Part shown: piece after piece, positions 40,427 to 47,665 of the stretch | Position numbering within the stretch: the first letter of the stretch is position 1 | How the letters are laid out: each line of letters opens with the position of its first letter | Assembly (NCBI RefSeq): GCF_016834455.1 | Contig: NZ_CP069213.1 | Span: 3,511,501 to 3,575,500, forward strand | Direction: 5' to 3' | From: Shewanella litorisediminis | GTDB taxonomy: Bacteria > Pseudomonadota > Gammaproteobacteria > Enterobacterales > Shewanellaceae | Length of the DNA: 64,000 nucleotides | Position numbers and translations under genes: made by a program | Notes under the pieces: model-generated | What the model was told of the DNA's origin: nothing | Database searches by the model: none | The model's input: only the letters and a program-made list of their open reading frames with translations

Positions 40427-41037
40427 AGGTCACTCCGTCTGAGTTTATGCCTGTTCAGCTCCAGCCACTGCAGACCAATCACGGTTGAGCCGTTATCGAT
40501 TTCACCGGTTTCCACCATGGCATAGGCCGCTTCGCGGCTCATCACATGCACCCGAATATCCTCATGCTCATGGGCCAGGCCATGCAGGCCAGCGGCCTCA
40601 CTGGCATCAACCTCGGCCAGAAAACAATAAAAGCGTTCACTGCAGCCTCCCGGGCTGGAAAGATAACTGCCGATGGGCAGCATTTGCGAAGCCGTAAGCC
40701 CCGCTTCTTCCATCAACTCTCTGCGGGCAACGTCCTCGGCCGATTCGCCTTCTTCAATCATGCCGGCCACCAACTCCAGCAACCAGGGATACTCAGATGT
40801 GTCCAATGCCGGAAACCTGACCTGCTCAATCAATACCACCTGGTCAGTCACAGGGTCATAGGGGAGCACCACCACAGCGTGGCCGCGTTCAAACACCTCC
40901 CGCGAGACGACCTCACTCCAGCCTCCGGCAAACAGGCGATGGCGAAACTGATATCTGACCATCTTGAAAAAACCCTGATACAGGGTGCTTGAGTCCAGTA
41001 CTTCAATGTCTTCGCGACGGAAGAGTCTGTTAAACAT
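40423..41037 (-). CDS. nudF: ADP-ribose diphosphatase NudF
   Basis: 204-aa Nudix hydrolase converting ADP-ribose to AMP and ribose-5-phosphate. The Nudix box is GMIEEGESAEDVARRELMEE (Gx5Ex7REUxEE), followed by the ADP-ribose-type proline region about 16 residues on (LPIGSYLSSPGGCSERF). The start at 41037 (MFNRLFRREDIEVLDSS) is favoured because GGAG lies 6 nt upstream; upstream ATGs at 41049 and 41064 exist. It is divergent from tolC as in E. coli. Confidence 0.93.
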   Translation of the reverse strand: MFNRLFRREDIEVLDSSTLYQGFFKMVRYQFRHRLFAGGWSEVVSREVFERGHAVVVLPYDPVTDQVVLIEQVRFPALDTSEYPWLLELVAGMIEEGESAEDVARRELMEEAGLTASQMLPIGSYLSSPGGCSERFYCFLAEVDASEAAGLHGLAHEHEDIRVHVMSREAAYAMVETGEIDNGSTVIGLQWLELNRHKLRRSDL

Positions 41038-41119
41038 TCGCGGCTCCATGACGACGTGATTCACTTATTATCATGGGTTTCGCACAAAGATTTAAAATAA
41101 AATCTGTTACACTTCGGGT

Positions 41120-41159
41120 TTGACTCAAAAATGGTTGATTTTTTAGTATTTCAACCATT
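41120..41159 (+). promoter_or_regulatory. tolC promoter with overlapping 30-bp inverted repeat
   Basis: TTGACT (41120-41125), 18-bp spacer, TAGTAT (41144-41149). A perfect 9-bp inverted repeat, AATGGTTGA (41130-41138) and TCAACCATT (41151-41159), brackets the -10, with one arm in the spacer and the other near the start point. That is a classic repressor site. A 118-nt leader follows before tolC. Confidence 0.55.
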
Positions 41160-41276
41160 AACTTTTAGCTGTTTCGGGAAGCGTCGGGAAGCGCGAACCG
41201 CCCGGATTAAGGGCATGTGATTTTAATCCAGTTAATAACCCCGCCTTCGGGGACATTGTCTCAATAAGGACAGCCA

Positions 41277-42575
41277 ATGAAATTCAAGCTCAGCTCTCTG
41301 TGCGCCGCCGTGCTTCTGGCCGCCGGTGCATCAAATGTCCATGCCGATGATCTGCTGCAAATTTATCAGCAGGCACTGACCAACGATCCTCTGGTTCTGC
41401 AGGCTCAGGCTCAGCGCAACGCGCTTTACGCCCAGATTGAAGAAAACCGCGCTCCCCTGCTGCCAACCATCAGTGCCAACGTTGGTTACAACAAAGCATG
41501 GAACGATCCATCTGAAGACTCAGATGGTTTTACCGGCGGCGTTAAGCTGAACCAGGTGATTTACGATCACAGCGCCTGGGTAGGCCTGTCCCTGGCTGAA
41601 AAAGCCGCAGCCCAAGCCGATGCGGCTTATGCCTCTGCGCTGCAAAACCTCATTATCCGAGTGACCAAAGCTTACTTTGACGTGCTCAAGGCCAAGGACA
41701 ACTACGAGTTCCAGGGCGCAGAGAAGCGCGCCATTGAGCGTCAGCTCGAGCAGACCAAGCAGCGTTTTGCCGTGGGATTAACCGCAATGACCGACGTGCA
41801 CGAAGCACAGGCTCAATATGACCTGGCTTCTGCCACCGAAATTCTGGCGGAAAACACACTGTCAAACAGCTATGAAGCGCTCCGTGAAATCACTGGTATC
41901 GATCACAAGTCTATCAATGTGCTGGATACCAATCGTTTCAGCGCTGCCTCCCCTGCCCCGGCCGTTCCCAATGAATGGATCAAGATGGCAGAGAACAACA
42001 GTACTGACCTGCTGACCCAGCGAATTGGTAAAGACATTGCCGAAGAGACGATTTCACTCTACAAAGCAGGCCACTATCCTTCACTGAGCTTGAGTGCCGG
42101 TTATTCCAAGGGCTTCGAGCAGACGCCAGGCCCTGACTTCGACAACAGCTCGATTGGCATCAACCTGTCTATCCCCATCTTCGAAGGCTTCAGGGTCTCC
42201 TCCAAGGTGGAACAGGCCCAATACAAGTATGTGGAAGCCAGTGAGAAGCTGGAGCAGACGTATCGCCGTGTAGTGAAGGATGTACGAAACAACTTCAATA
42301 ACGTGGGTGCCTCAATCAGCTCTATCCGCGCCTATGAGCAATCCGTGCTGTCGTCCGAAAGCGCGCTCGGTGCCACTCAGTCAGGATTTGAAGTGGGTAC
42401 CCGTACCATAGTTGACGTACTCAACCGTACCCGTGACCTCTACGACTCCAAGCGTAAGCTGTCTGATGCGCGTTACAGCTACATCAGCTCGGTTCTGGCC
42501 CTGAAACAAGCCGCCGGTACCCTGAATGAAGATGATGTTATCGCCATCAACAACGGTTTGAAGACCGCTGAATAA
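41277..42575 (+). CDS. tolC: TolC family outer-membrane efflux channel
   Basis: 432-aa outer-membrane protein with a signal peptide cut near HADDL (residue 24). It is the exit duct for tripartite drug efflux pumps and type I secretion. The two repeated halves of the TolC fold are visible: N-terminal LLQIYQQALTNDPLVLQAQAQRN (cited to show the DLxxxYxxAxxNDP-type start; 20-residue part LLQIYQQALTNDPLVLQAQA) and GLTAMTDVHEAQAQYD, then GTRTIVDVLNRTRDLYDSKR in the second half. A strong GGACAG-type ribosome site precedes the ATG. It is monocistronic with a terminator. Confidence 0.95.
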   Translation: MKFKLSSLCAAVLLAAGASNVHADDLLQIYQQALTNDPLVLQAQAQRNALYAQIEENRAPLLPTISANVGYNKAWNDPSEDSDGFTGGVKLNQVIYDHSAWVGLSLAEKAAAQADAAYASALQNLIIRVTKAYFDVLKAKDNYEFQGAEKRAIERQLEQTKQRFAVGLTAMTDVHEAQAQYDLASATEILAENTLSNSYEALREITGIDHKSINVLDTNRFSAASPAPAVPNEWIKMAENNSTDLLTQRIGKDIAEETISLYKAGHYPSLSLSAGYSKGFEQTPGPDFDNSSIGINLSIPIFEGFRVSSKVEQAQYKYVEASEKLEQTYRRVVKDVRNNFNNVGASISSIRAYEQSVLSSESALGATQSGFEVGTRTIVDVLNRTRDLYDSKRKLSDARYSYISSVLALKQAAGTLNEDDVIAINNGLKTAE

Positions 42576-42592
42576 TCGCAGCCAGTATAAAG

Positions 42593-42616
42593 AAACCGCC
42601 TGATGGCGGTTTTTTT
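42593..42616 (+). terminator. Rho-independent terminator of tolC
   Basis: AAACCGCC-TGAT-GGCGGTTTTTTT hairpin 18 bp after the stop. Confidence 0.9.
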
Positions 42617-42633
42617 ATCGCGCTGATTCTTAA

Positions 42634-43374
42634 TCAGAAAAGCAGTTCAACACCGGCAAAATAGCCTTTGAAACTGCTGTCAGTGCTGATGCCATCGAAG
42701 TTGTTCACATCAAAGCTGAACTCACGGTAGCCGGCACGAACCCGGGTATCGAGGGCAATGCCATCAAACTCCCAGCCCAGCCCCACGCTGTAATCGTACA
42801 CCTGGCTTTCATCCAGCCCCGCCATCAGGTCGGCAAAGCCGTAGAGGCCCAGACCTGGCAGCCCAACCACAGCGCTGGCGTAGCCCATGATGATGCCATC
42901 GGTAAAGTCCTTCTGAGCGGCGGCGCCTGCAGCATTACTGATGCGCAGTGAACCGTTCATCTTTTTGTAGGCCCCACCCACATCCAGCGACACTATGTCG
43001 TTGTCCAGCAGTTCGTAATAGAGCACAAAGTCGGTGTTGCTCAAATCCATGGTGCTGTAGAGCTCACCGTTGAAAGGAATGCCGCCGAACGGCAGGGTCA
43101 CATCTGCATTAAACCCATCTTCTTCAAGGCGATTTTCACGGATCAGCAGATTCGGCAGCAAGGGCACAGGATGCTCAATGGCAAACCAAACACTTGCCTG
43201 ACCCGAAGTGTCATAGTCAAATCCGTGCAGGTTACCGGCATCGTCAGGTACATTGCCTTTGGCATCGGCGTGCCAATAATCGGCACCGACTTTAAAACCA
43301 ACAACCGTGGCCGCATTGGCAGAACAAGCGGCAAAAGCGGAAAGCAGTGAAGCAGCCAGAATGGTTTTTTTCAT
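42634..43374 (-). CDS. outer-membrane beta-barrel protein, TIGR04219-like
   Basis: 246 aa. Signal peptide MKKTILAASLLSAFAACSANA is followed by alternating amphipathic strands (VVGFKVGADYWHADAKGNV, FVLYYELLDNDIVSLDVGG, LDTRVRAGYREFSFDVN), ending in a terminal aromatic GVELLF typical of BAM substrates. The family is common in Shewanella; function unknown. It starts 2 bp after the DUF2333 stop with AGGG upstream, so it is the last gene of a PCuAC-DUF2333-OMP cluster. Confidence 0.8.
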   Translation of the reverse strand: MKKTILAASLLSAFAACSANAATVVGFKVGADYWHADAKGNVPDDAGNLHGFDYDTSGQASVWFAIEHPVPLLPNLLIRENRLEEDGFNADVTLPFGGIPFNGELYSTMDLSNTDFVLYYELLDNDIVSLDVGGAYKKMNGSLRISNAAGAAAQKDFTDGIIMGYASAVVGLPGLGLYGFADLMAGLDESQVYDYSVGLGWEFDGIALDTRVRAGYREFSFDVNNFDGISTDSSFKGYFAGVELLF

Positions 43375-43376
43375 AA

Positions 43377-44348
43377 TTAACCCTGTGAAAGCAAATTGGT
43401 TAAATCAATGAGCGCCGCATTGGCGCGGGAGACGTAATTGGCCATAACCAGTGAATGGTTAGCCACATAGCCAAAGCCTGAACCATTGAGGACCAGCGGG
43501 CTCCATACGGTCTGCTGGGTGGATTCCAGCTCGCGAATGATCTGCTTTAAACTGACTTCGGCATTTTTCTTCTTGAGCACATCGGAAAAATCGACCTCGA
43601 CGGCTTTCATGAAGTTGAGTAAGGCCCAGCAAGAACCGCGGGTCTCATAGAACACATCATCAATTTGCCACCAGCTGGTTTTGATTTGCTGCGCGGCTAA
43701 ATTGGGCGTGGATTGACGCGCCGAATTATCCCCGGCCAAATCCGTATTAAGCCTTTCCTGGCCAACACTGGCAGAGAGCCTCTGTGACATGCTGCCAAGG
43801 CGTTTTTGCACCTCTTTAAGCCATTCGTTGAGGTTATCGGCGCGGGCATAGAACTGCGCATCCCTGTTACTGGTATCGGCAATGCGGGCACGGTAGAGTT
43901 TCAGCAGTTTGACCGCGTCGCTGTATTCACTTTCCGCGCTGGGAACCAGCCAGGAGGTGTGATCGATATTGAGCTTGGAGTGCGCCTCCAGCAAGTCATT
44001 ATCGGCGGTCGATTGTGACTGGGAGCGACTGAACTCTTTGCGCATCACCAGCGCCAAATCGCGCACCTGCTCCAGGGCGCCAAACTCAAACGCCGGCATA
44101 TTGTCCATAAACACCGACGGTGGCGTGGTGTCGTTGGATAGCCAACCGCCTTGTTTATTCAGAAGCGTTTCAACGGTATTTATGAGTGAGGAGGTGGTGG
44201 CATAACCTACCACCTGCTGGCCGTTTTCAGCATTGAGCACTTCCGGCTCGAGCACATCAGGTTCGACACTCCACCAGACACTGACGCCATACATGATGAC
44301 GACCACAACGGCCGCTACGCCAGCGACCTTTTTCCATGTCACTTGCAT
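43377..44348 (-). CDS. DUF2333 family membrane-anchored protein
   Basis: 323 aa with one N-terminal membrane helix (VAGVAAVVVVIMYGVSVWW) and a large periplasmic domain that is mainly helical (FGALEQVRDLALVMRKEFSR, ARADNLNEWLKEVQKRLGSM, WWQIDDVFYETRGSCWALL). Recognised from memory as DUF2333; function unknown. AAGGAG precedes ATG 44348, 14 bp after the PCuAC stop, so cotranscription is likely. Confidence 0.8.
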   Translation of the reverse strand: MQVTWKKVAGVAAVVVVIMYGVSVWWSVEPDVLEPEVLNAENGQQVVGYATTSSLINTVETLLNKQGGWLSNDTTPPSVFMDNMPAFEFGALEQVRDLALVMRKEFSRSQSQSTADNDLLEAHSKLNIDHTSWLVPSAESEYSDAVKLLKLYRARIADTSNRDAQFYARADNLNEWLKEVQKRLGSMSQRLSASVGQERLNTDLAGDNSARQSTPNLAAQQIKTSWWQIDDVFYETRGSCWALLNFMKAVEVDFSDVLKKKNAEVSLKQIIRELESTQQTVWSPLVLNGSGFGYVANHSLVMANYVSRANAALIDLTNLLSQG

Positions 44349-44362
44349 CTTGAATTACTCCT

Positions 44363-44833
44363 TTAATGATGATGGTGATGATGCTCATCTGCCTGAGCAT
44401 TCCCGGCCTTGGCAACCGGCAGTTTGATCTCAAGCGTCTGACCATCCTTGAATTTAAGCAGCAGCGTCACGAGGTTTCCTTCGGCGAGCGGCGATGCAAG
44501 GCCAAGCAGCATGACATGGTCTCCCTGCTCACCCAGCACCAGAGTGCCATGGGATGGCAGGTCAAAACCTTCAACCTGGCGCATTTTAACGATGTCATTT
44601 TCTGTCAGCAGGGTATGAAGCTGTGCTTCTTTGGCGATGTCGGTTTCAACGGCAACCAATTCGGTGGCAGGGCCATGATTCTCGAGGGTGAAATACGCTG
44701 CAGTGTTGGGGGCAGAGGGTGGCATGGCACGCACAAAACCATCCTTTACTATAATCTCTGCCATGGCAGGCATGGACAGCAGACCAACCAGGCCGAAATT
44801 AAACATGTGTTTGAATATCGATTTCAATGTCAT
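44363..44833 (-). CDS. periplasmic copper chaperone PCuAC with a natural His6 C terminus
   Basis: 156 aa. Signal peptide MTLKSIFKHMFNFGLVGLLS ends near AMA-E. The complete Cu(I) signature H-x10-M-x21-H-x-M is present (His in LHTLL, Met in KMRQ, then HVM). PCuAC proteins deliver copper to the CuA or CuB site of cytochrome oxidase. The protein ends ADEHHHHHH, six consecutive His codons (44366-44383) directly before TAA, which may add a second metal site. ATG 44833 follows GGAG; an earlier ATG at 44842 has none. It leads a cluster with DUF2333 and an outer-membrane protein. Confidence 0.92.
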   Translation of the reverse strand: MTLKSIFKHMFNFGLVGLLSMPAMAEIIVKDGFVRAMPPSAPNTAAYFTLENHGPATELVAVETDIAKEAQLHTLLTENDIVKMRQVEGFDLPSHGTLVLGEQGDHVMLLGLASPLAEGNLVTLLLKFKDGQTLEIKLPVAKAGNAQADEHHHHHH

Positions 44834-44871
44834 ACACTCCATGTCAAGCCAAGCAATTTGAGGACAACCCC

Positions 44872-45612
44872 ATGAGTAAAATACTCGTCAAGGATCTGGA
44901 TGGCGTGCGGGTCATCAGTTTTAACCGCCCGGAAAAACGCAATGCTTTAGACCTTGATATGTACAGCCAGCTCACAGAATACCTTATGCAAGGTGAGAGC
45001 GACAATGACATTCGAGCCTTCTTGCTGACCGGTGAAGCCAATTGTTTCACATCGGGGAATGATGTTGCTGACTTTTTACAAAACAGTGAATTAGGTCCAA
45101 ATCATCCTGCCGTACGCTTCCTGTATTGCTTGCTGGAGCTCAAAAAACCTGTGGTGGCGGCGGTGAGCGGCAGCGCCGTTGGCATAGGCACCACGTTGCT
45201 GCTTCACTGCGATCTGGTTTATGCCGATAACAGCGCAAAATTCCAGCTGCCCTTCGTCAATTTGGCATTGGTGCCCGAGGCAGGCGCAAGTATCTTACTG
45301 CCCGAGTTGGTTGGCTATCAAAAGGCTGCTGAACTCTTACTGCTCGGGGAACCCTTCGACGCCGAGACGGCATTGTCATTCAGGCTCATCAATGCACTGT
45401 GTCCAAGAGACGCTTTACAGCAAACGGCACTGGATAAGGCCCGCAAACTGGCGAGCCAGCCCCCGCAGGCACTGCAACAAACCCGGCAGCTGATGCGTCC
45501 ACACAAACACAGGGTGCAGCACCAGATGCATCTGGAATTGGAAGCCTTTGGGGAAAGATTAAGAAGCGATGAGGCCAAGGCCCGCTTTCAGGCATTTCTC
45601 ACCAAGGCCTGA
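44872..45612 (+). CDS. enoyl-CoA hydratase/isomerase family protein
   Basis: 246-aa crotonase-fold protein. Motifs are FNRPEKRNALDLDMY, the oxyanion-hole segments FTSGNDVADF and GSAVGIGTTLLLHCDLVYAD, and the position of the second catalytic Glu in LALVPEAGASILLPELVG. It resembles the short enoyl-CoA hydratases of fatty-acid degradation; the exact CoA substrate is unknown. ATG 44872 follows GAGGAC at 7 nt. It is divergent from the copper chaperone. Confidence 0.87.
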   Translation: MSKILVKDLDGVRVISFNRPEKRNALDLDMYSQLTEYLMQGESDNDIRAFLLTGEANCFTSGNDVADFLQNSELGPNHPAVRFLYCLLELKKPVVAAVSGSAVGIGTTLLLHCDLVYADNSAKFQLPFVNLALVPEAGASILLPELVGYQKAAELLLLGEPFDAETALSFRLINALCPRDALQQTALDKARKLASQPPQALQQTRQLMRPHKHRVQHQMHLELEAFGERLRSDEAKARFQAFLTKA

Positions 45613-45617
45613 TAACT

Positions 45618-45664
45618 CTGCCCCTTGCTAACGACACTGAGACAATACCGTTAACAAGGGGCAG
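45618..45664. repeat. long inverted repeat between convergent genes
   Basis: CTGCCCCTTGCTAACG (45618-45633) and CGTTAACAAGGGGCAG (45649-45664) form 16-bp arms with one mismatch and a 15-nt loop. It follows the enoyl-CoA hydratase stop by 5 bp. No T-tract follows on either strand, so it is at best an atypical terminator or an mRNA 3'-end stabiliser. Confidence 0.6.
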
Positions 45665-45685
45665 ATTAGCTCAGCATTAGCCCCA

Positions 45686-45883
45686 TCAAGCCTCCCACTT
45701 ATCCATCACCAGTGCCAGCGCGAAGTAAATCAACAAGGTGATGGCCGGATTGATGAGTGTCGACACCATCCAGGCAACCCGCGTCCACATGCAGGACCAG
45801 CCAAACTTGGTTGCCATTTGGGCGGCGACACCGCACACCAGACGACGGGGGTTTTTAAGGCGCATTTCAATACCCATATTCAC
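45686..45883 (-). CDS. short PspC-like membrane protein
   Basis: 65 aa. The segment LKNPRRLVCGVAAQMATKFGW followed by TRVAWMVSTLINPAITLLIYF (shown in parts of 20: NPRRLVCGVAAQMATKFGW; RVAWMVSTLINPAITLLIY) is the PspC domain pattern: a basic RRLVCGV motif, then a FGW turn, then a membrane helix. PspC proteins sense or relay envelope stress in the phage-shock response, but this one holds only the minimal domain. GTG 45883 is favoured since AAAGGA lies 5 nt upstream; ATG 45877 is the alternative. It is the last gene of a three-gene operon. Confidence 0.75.
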   Translation of the reverse strand: MNMGIEMRLKNPRRLVCGVAAQMATKFGWSCMWTRVAWMVSTLINPAITLLIYFALALVMDKWEA

Positions 45884-45902
45884 GCTTTTCCTTTCACTGA
45901 AG

Positions 45903-46016
45903 TTAAATTCTGTGCCAACGCATCAGATAAGTCACCAGAGTACAGGCCAGAAAGCTTGCAACGGGTAACATTAACACCAATGCGGTTTTCATTGAGAGTC
46001 CCAGTGTCAGCCACAT
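45903..46016 (-). CDS. 37-aa single-pass membrane protein in a psp-like operon
   Basis: Reading MWLTLGLSMKTALVLMLPVA then SFLACTLVTYLMRWHRI, one long hydrophobic helix with a basic C terminus (RWHRI). Evidence that it is real: AAGGAG lies 7 nt before ATG 46016 and is formed by the last codons of the upstream gene (stop 46020-46022), and the next gene begins 20 bp after its stop. The whole spacing is that of a translated operon member. No family recognised; position recalls PspB or PspG, small membrane partners of the phage-shock system. Confidence 0.65.
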   Translation of the reverse strand: MWLTLGLSMKTALVLMLPVASFLACTLVTYLMRWHRI

Positions 46017-46019
46017 GCC

Positions 46020-46289
46020 TTACTCCTTGGCGGCAACCAGCGCCTTTTTCTGCTTATCATCTTCAGCAGACGCCGTTTCTGTCAAAGCAGTCCAGCTCTT
46101 GGTCAGTTCAGCTTTGAGCTCCAGCTCCAGGTCCAGGGCAGCGTTTTGCAGCATTTCCTTGGTTTGGTTCATCACGCTCACTTCGACAGAGCGCAGCACA
46201 TCGGTAGTTGAAAATTCAGTTGCTTGAGCGTTATTTGCCATTCCCAAAGTAACCATCAGGGCCACGGCGGTCAGTGTGCGATTAAACAT
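46020..46289 (-). CDS. small exported protein heading a psp-like operon
   Basis: 89 aa. Signal peptide MFNRTLTAVALMVTLGMANN ending at AQA-TEF, then a charged, probably all-helical mature domain of about 65 residues (STTDVLRSVEVSVMNQTKEM, AALDLELELKAELTKSWTAL) ending in lysine-rich QKKALVAAKE. Not recognised. ATG 46289 is chosen with AGGAG 8 nt upstream. A sigma-54-like promoter lies about 40 bp upstream. It is probably periplasmic and made on envelope stress, by inference from promoter and neighbours. Confidence 0.75.
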   Translation of the reverse strand: MFNRTLTAVALMVTLGMANNAQATEFSTTDVLRSVEVSVMNQTKEMLQNAALDLELELKAELTKSWTALTETASAEDDKQKKALVAAKE

Positions 46290-46330
46290 GGTGTTCACTC
46301 CTGTTGTTAACCTATGTCACATCAGGTATT

Positions 46331-46346
46331 ACAAGTGTCGTGCCAA
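46331..46346 (-). promoter_or_regulatory. sigma-54 (RpoN) promoter of the small-protein operon
   Basis: Minus strand TTGGCACG-ACAC-TTGT: a perfect -24 block and the correct spacing to a TTG(C/T) -12 block. The invariant -12 C is T here. Predicted start near 46319, leaving a 30-nt leader before the ATG at 46289. The region upstream (46347-46400) is very A/T-rich, as needed for bending to an activator site. Confidence 0.7.
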
Positions 46347-46440
46347 GTTTAATAATATTTTTAACCAATTGTTTTTAATTGATTTTTTAGTTTTCCTTTC
46401 GGAATATTGGGTCTTAAGGCGGGCAGTTGAATCGAAGACC

Positions 46441-46474
46441 GGTGAAATTAACCACAGTTGTGGTTAATTTCACC
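46441..46474. promoter_or_regulatory. 34-bp perfect palindrome, probable activator binding site
   Basis: GGTGAAATTAACCACA, two bases GT, then its exact reverse complement. It is centred about 138 bp upstream of the predicted sigma-54 start site, where enhancer-binding proteins bind. It also lies 20 bp after the dusA stop, but no T-run follows on that strand, so a terminator role is less likely. Confidence 0.6.
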
Positions 46475-46493
46475 AAATGTCTTTATGAAGGCG

Positions 46494-47474
46494 TTAGCTG
46501 GTTGTAAGCTCCATTGCTTTTATTGCATTTTCAATCACTTCGATACCTGCTCCCGGCTTATGGGCATTTTCACTCAGGTATCGCCGCCAGGCGCGGGAAC
46601 CCGGCAAGCCTTGGTACAAGCCTATGATGTGGCGGCTGATATGATTCAGGCGTCCACCTTCGGCAAGGTGTTTCCCGATATAAGGAAGCAACTTCCCGAT
46701 AACCTCCTCACGACTTCCCACCAGGGCAGGCTTTTGGCACAGCTCTGTGTCCACCGACGCCAATATGTAGGGATTCTGATAGGCCTCACGCCCCACCATG
46801 ACCCCATCAAGCTGCGCCAAATGCGATTTAGCCTGCTCTATACTGGTCACGCCACCATTGATGCTGATGGATAGCTGGGGGTAATCCCGTTTCAGTTGAT
46901 ACACCCGCTCATAATCCAGGGGCGGAATCTCACGGTTCTCTTTCGGGCTTAAGCCCTGCAACCAAGCCTTGCGGGCATGAATAATAAAGGTATCGCAGCC
47001 AGCCGCTGAGACGGTATCGATAAAGTCGGTGAGAAAACCATAAGAGTCCTGTTCGTCGATGCCGATACGGGTCTTTACAGTCACCGGGATGGACACCTGT
47101 TGACGCATAGCGTCAACACACTCAGCAACCAACTTAGGCTCGGCCATCAAACAGGCACCAAAGCGACCATTTTGCACCCGGTCTGACGGACAACCCACGT
47201 TGATATTGACTTCATCATAGCCACGGGCCTCAGCAAGCCTGGCACAGGTCGCCAGATCCTTGGGATCTGAGCCACCCAACTGCAAGGCCAGCGGGTGTTC
47301 CTCTTGGTTGTAAGCCAGATAATCGCCTTTGCCATGGAGAATTGCGCCTGTCGTCACCATTTCGGTATAAAGCAGCGCCTCTTTGGACATCAGACGTGCA
47401 AAATAGCGGTAATGTCTGTCGGTCCAATCCAGCATGGGGGCGACAGAGAAGGTGCGGTTGAGTGGCGATGGCAT
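46494..47474 (-). CDS. dusA: tRNA-dihydrouridine(20/20a) synthase DusA
   Basis: 326-aa FMN enzyme that reduces U20/U20a in the tRNA D-loop. N terminus [20 protein letters not shown] (flavin-binding), the catalytic Cys in [19 protein letters not shown], and [18 protein letters not shown] are DusA-specific. ATG 47474 follows GGGGAAAG. It appears to be a single-gene unit. Confidence 0.95.
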   Translation of the reverse strand: MPSPLNRTFSVAPMLDWTDRHYRYFARLMSKEALLYTEMVTTGAILHGKGDYLAYNQEEHPLALQLGGSDPKDLATCARLAEARGYDEVNINVGCPSDRVQNGRFGACLMAEPKLVAECVDAMRQQVSIPVTVKTRIGIDEQDSYGFLTDFIDTVSAAGCDTFIIHARKAWLQGLSPKENREIPPLDYERVYQLKRDYPQLSISINGGVTSIEQAKSHLAQLDGVMVGREAYQNPYILASVDTELCQKPALVGSREEVIGKLLPYIGKHLAEGGRLNHISRHIIGLYQGLPGSRAWRRYLSENAHKPGAGIEVIENAIKAMELTTS

Positions 47475-47665
47475 GAGCTTTCCCCATCCTGTAGACTGCG
47501 TAAAAGGGCGGCTATTTTACACTCACACAATAAAAAACGACACCCATAATAGCCGCTGCACGACTGGGCAAAAGTTCACTCAGCCCCATAAATTCATCTA
47601 CGCTTATGGGTATGTGGTCACCACCAGGGGGTCGCACCCAGGCTATCAGCGAGGAATCGCCAAGC

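Noticed and set aside
46441..46474. Standard terminator for dusA
   Set aside because: The palindrome is not followed by a U-tract on the dusA strand and its 2-nt centre makes a poor hairpin loop.
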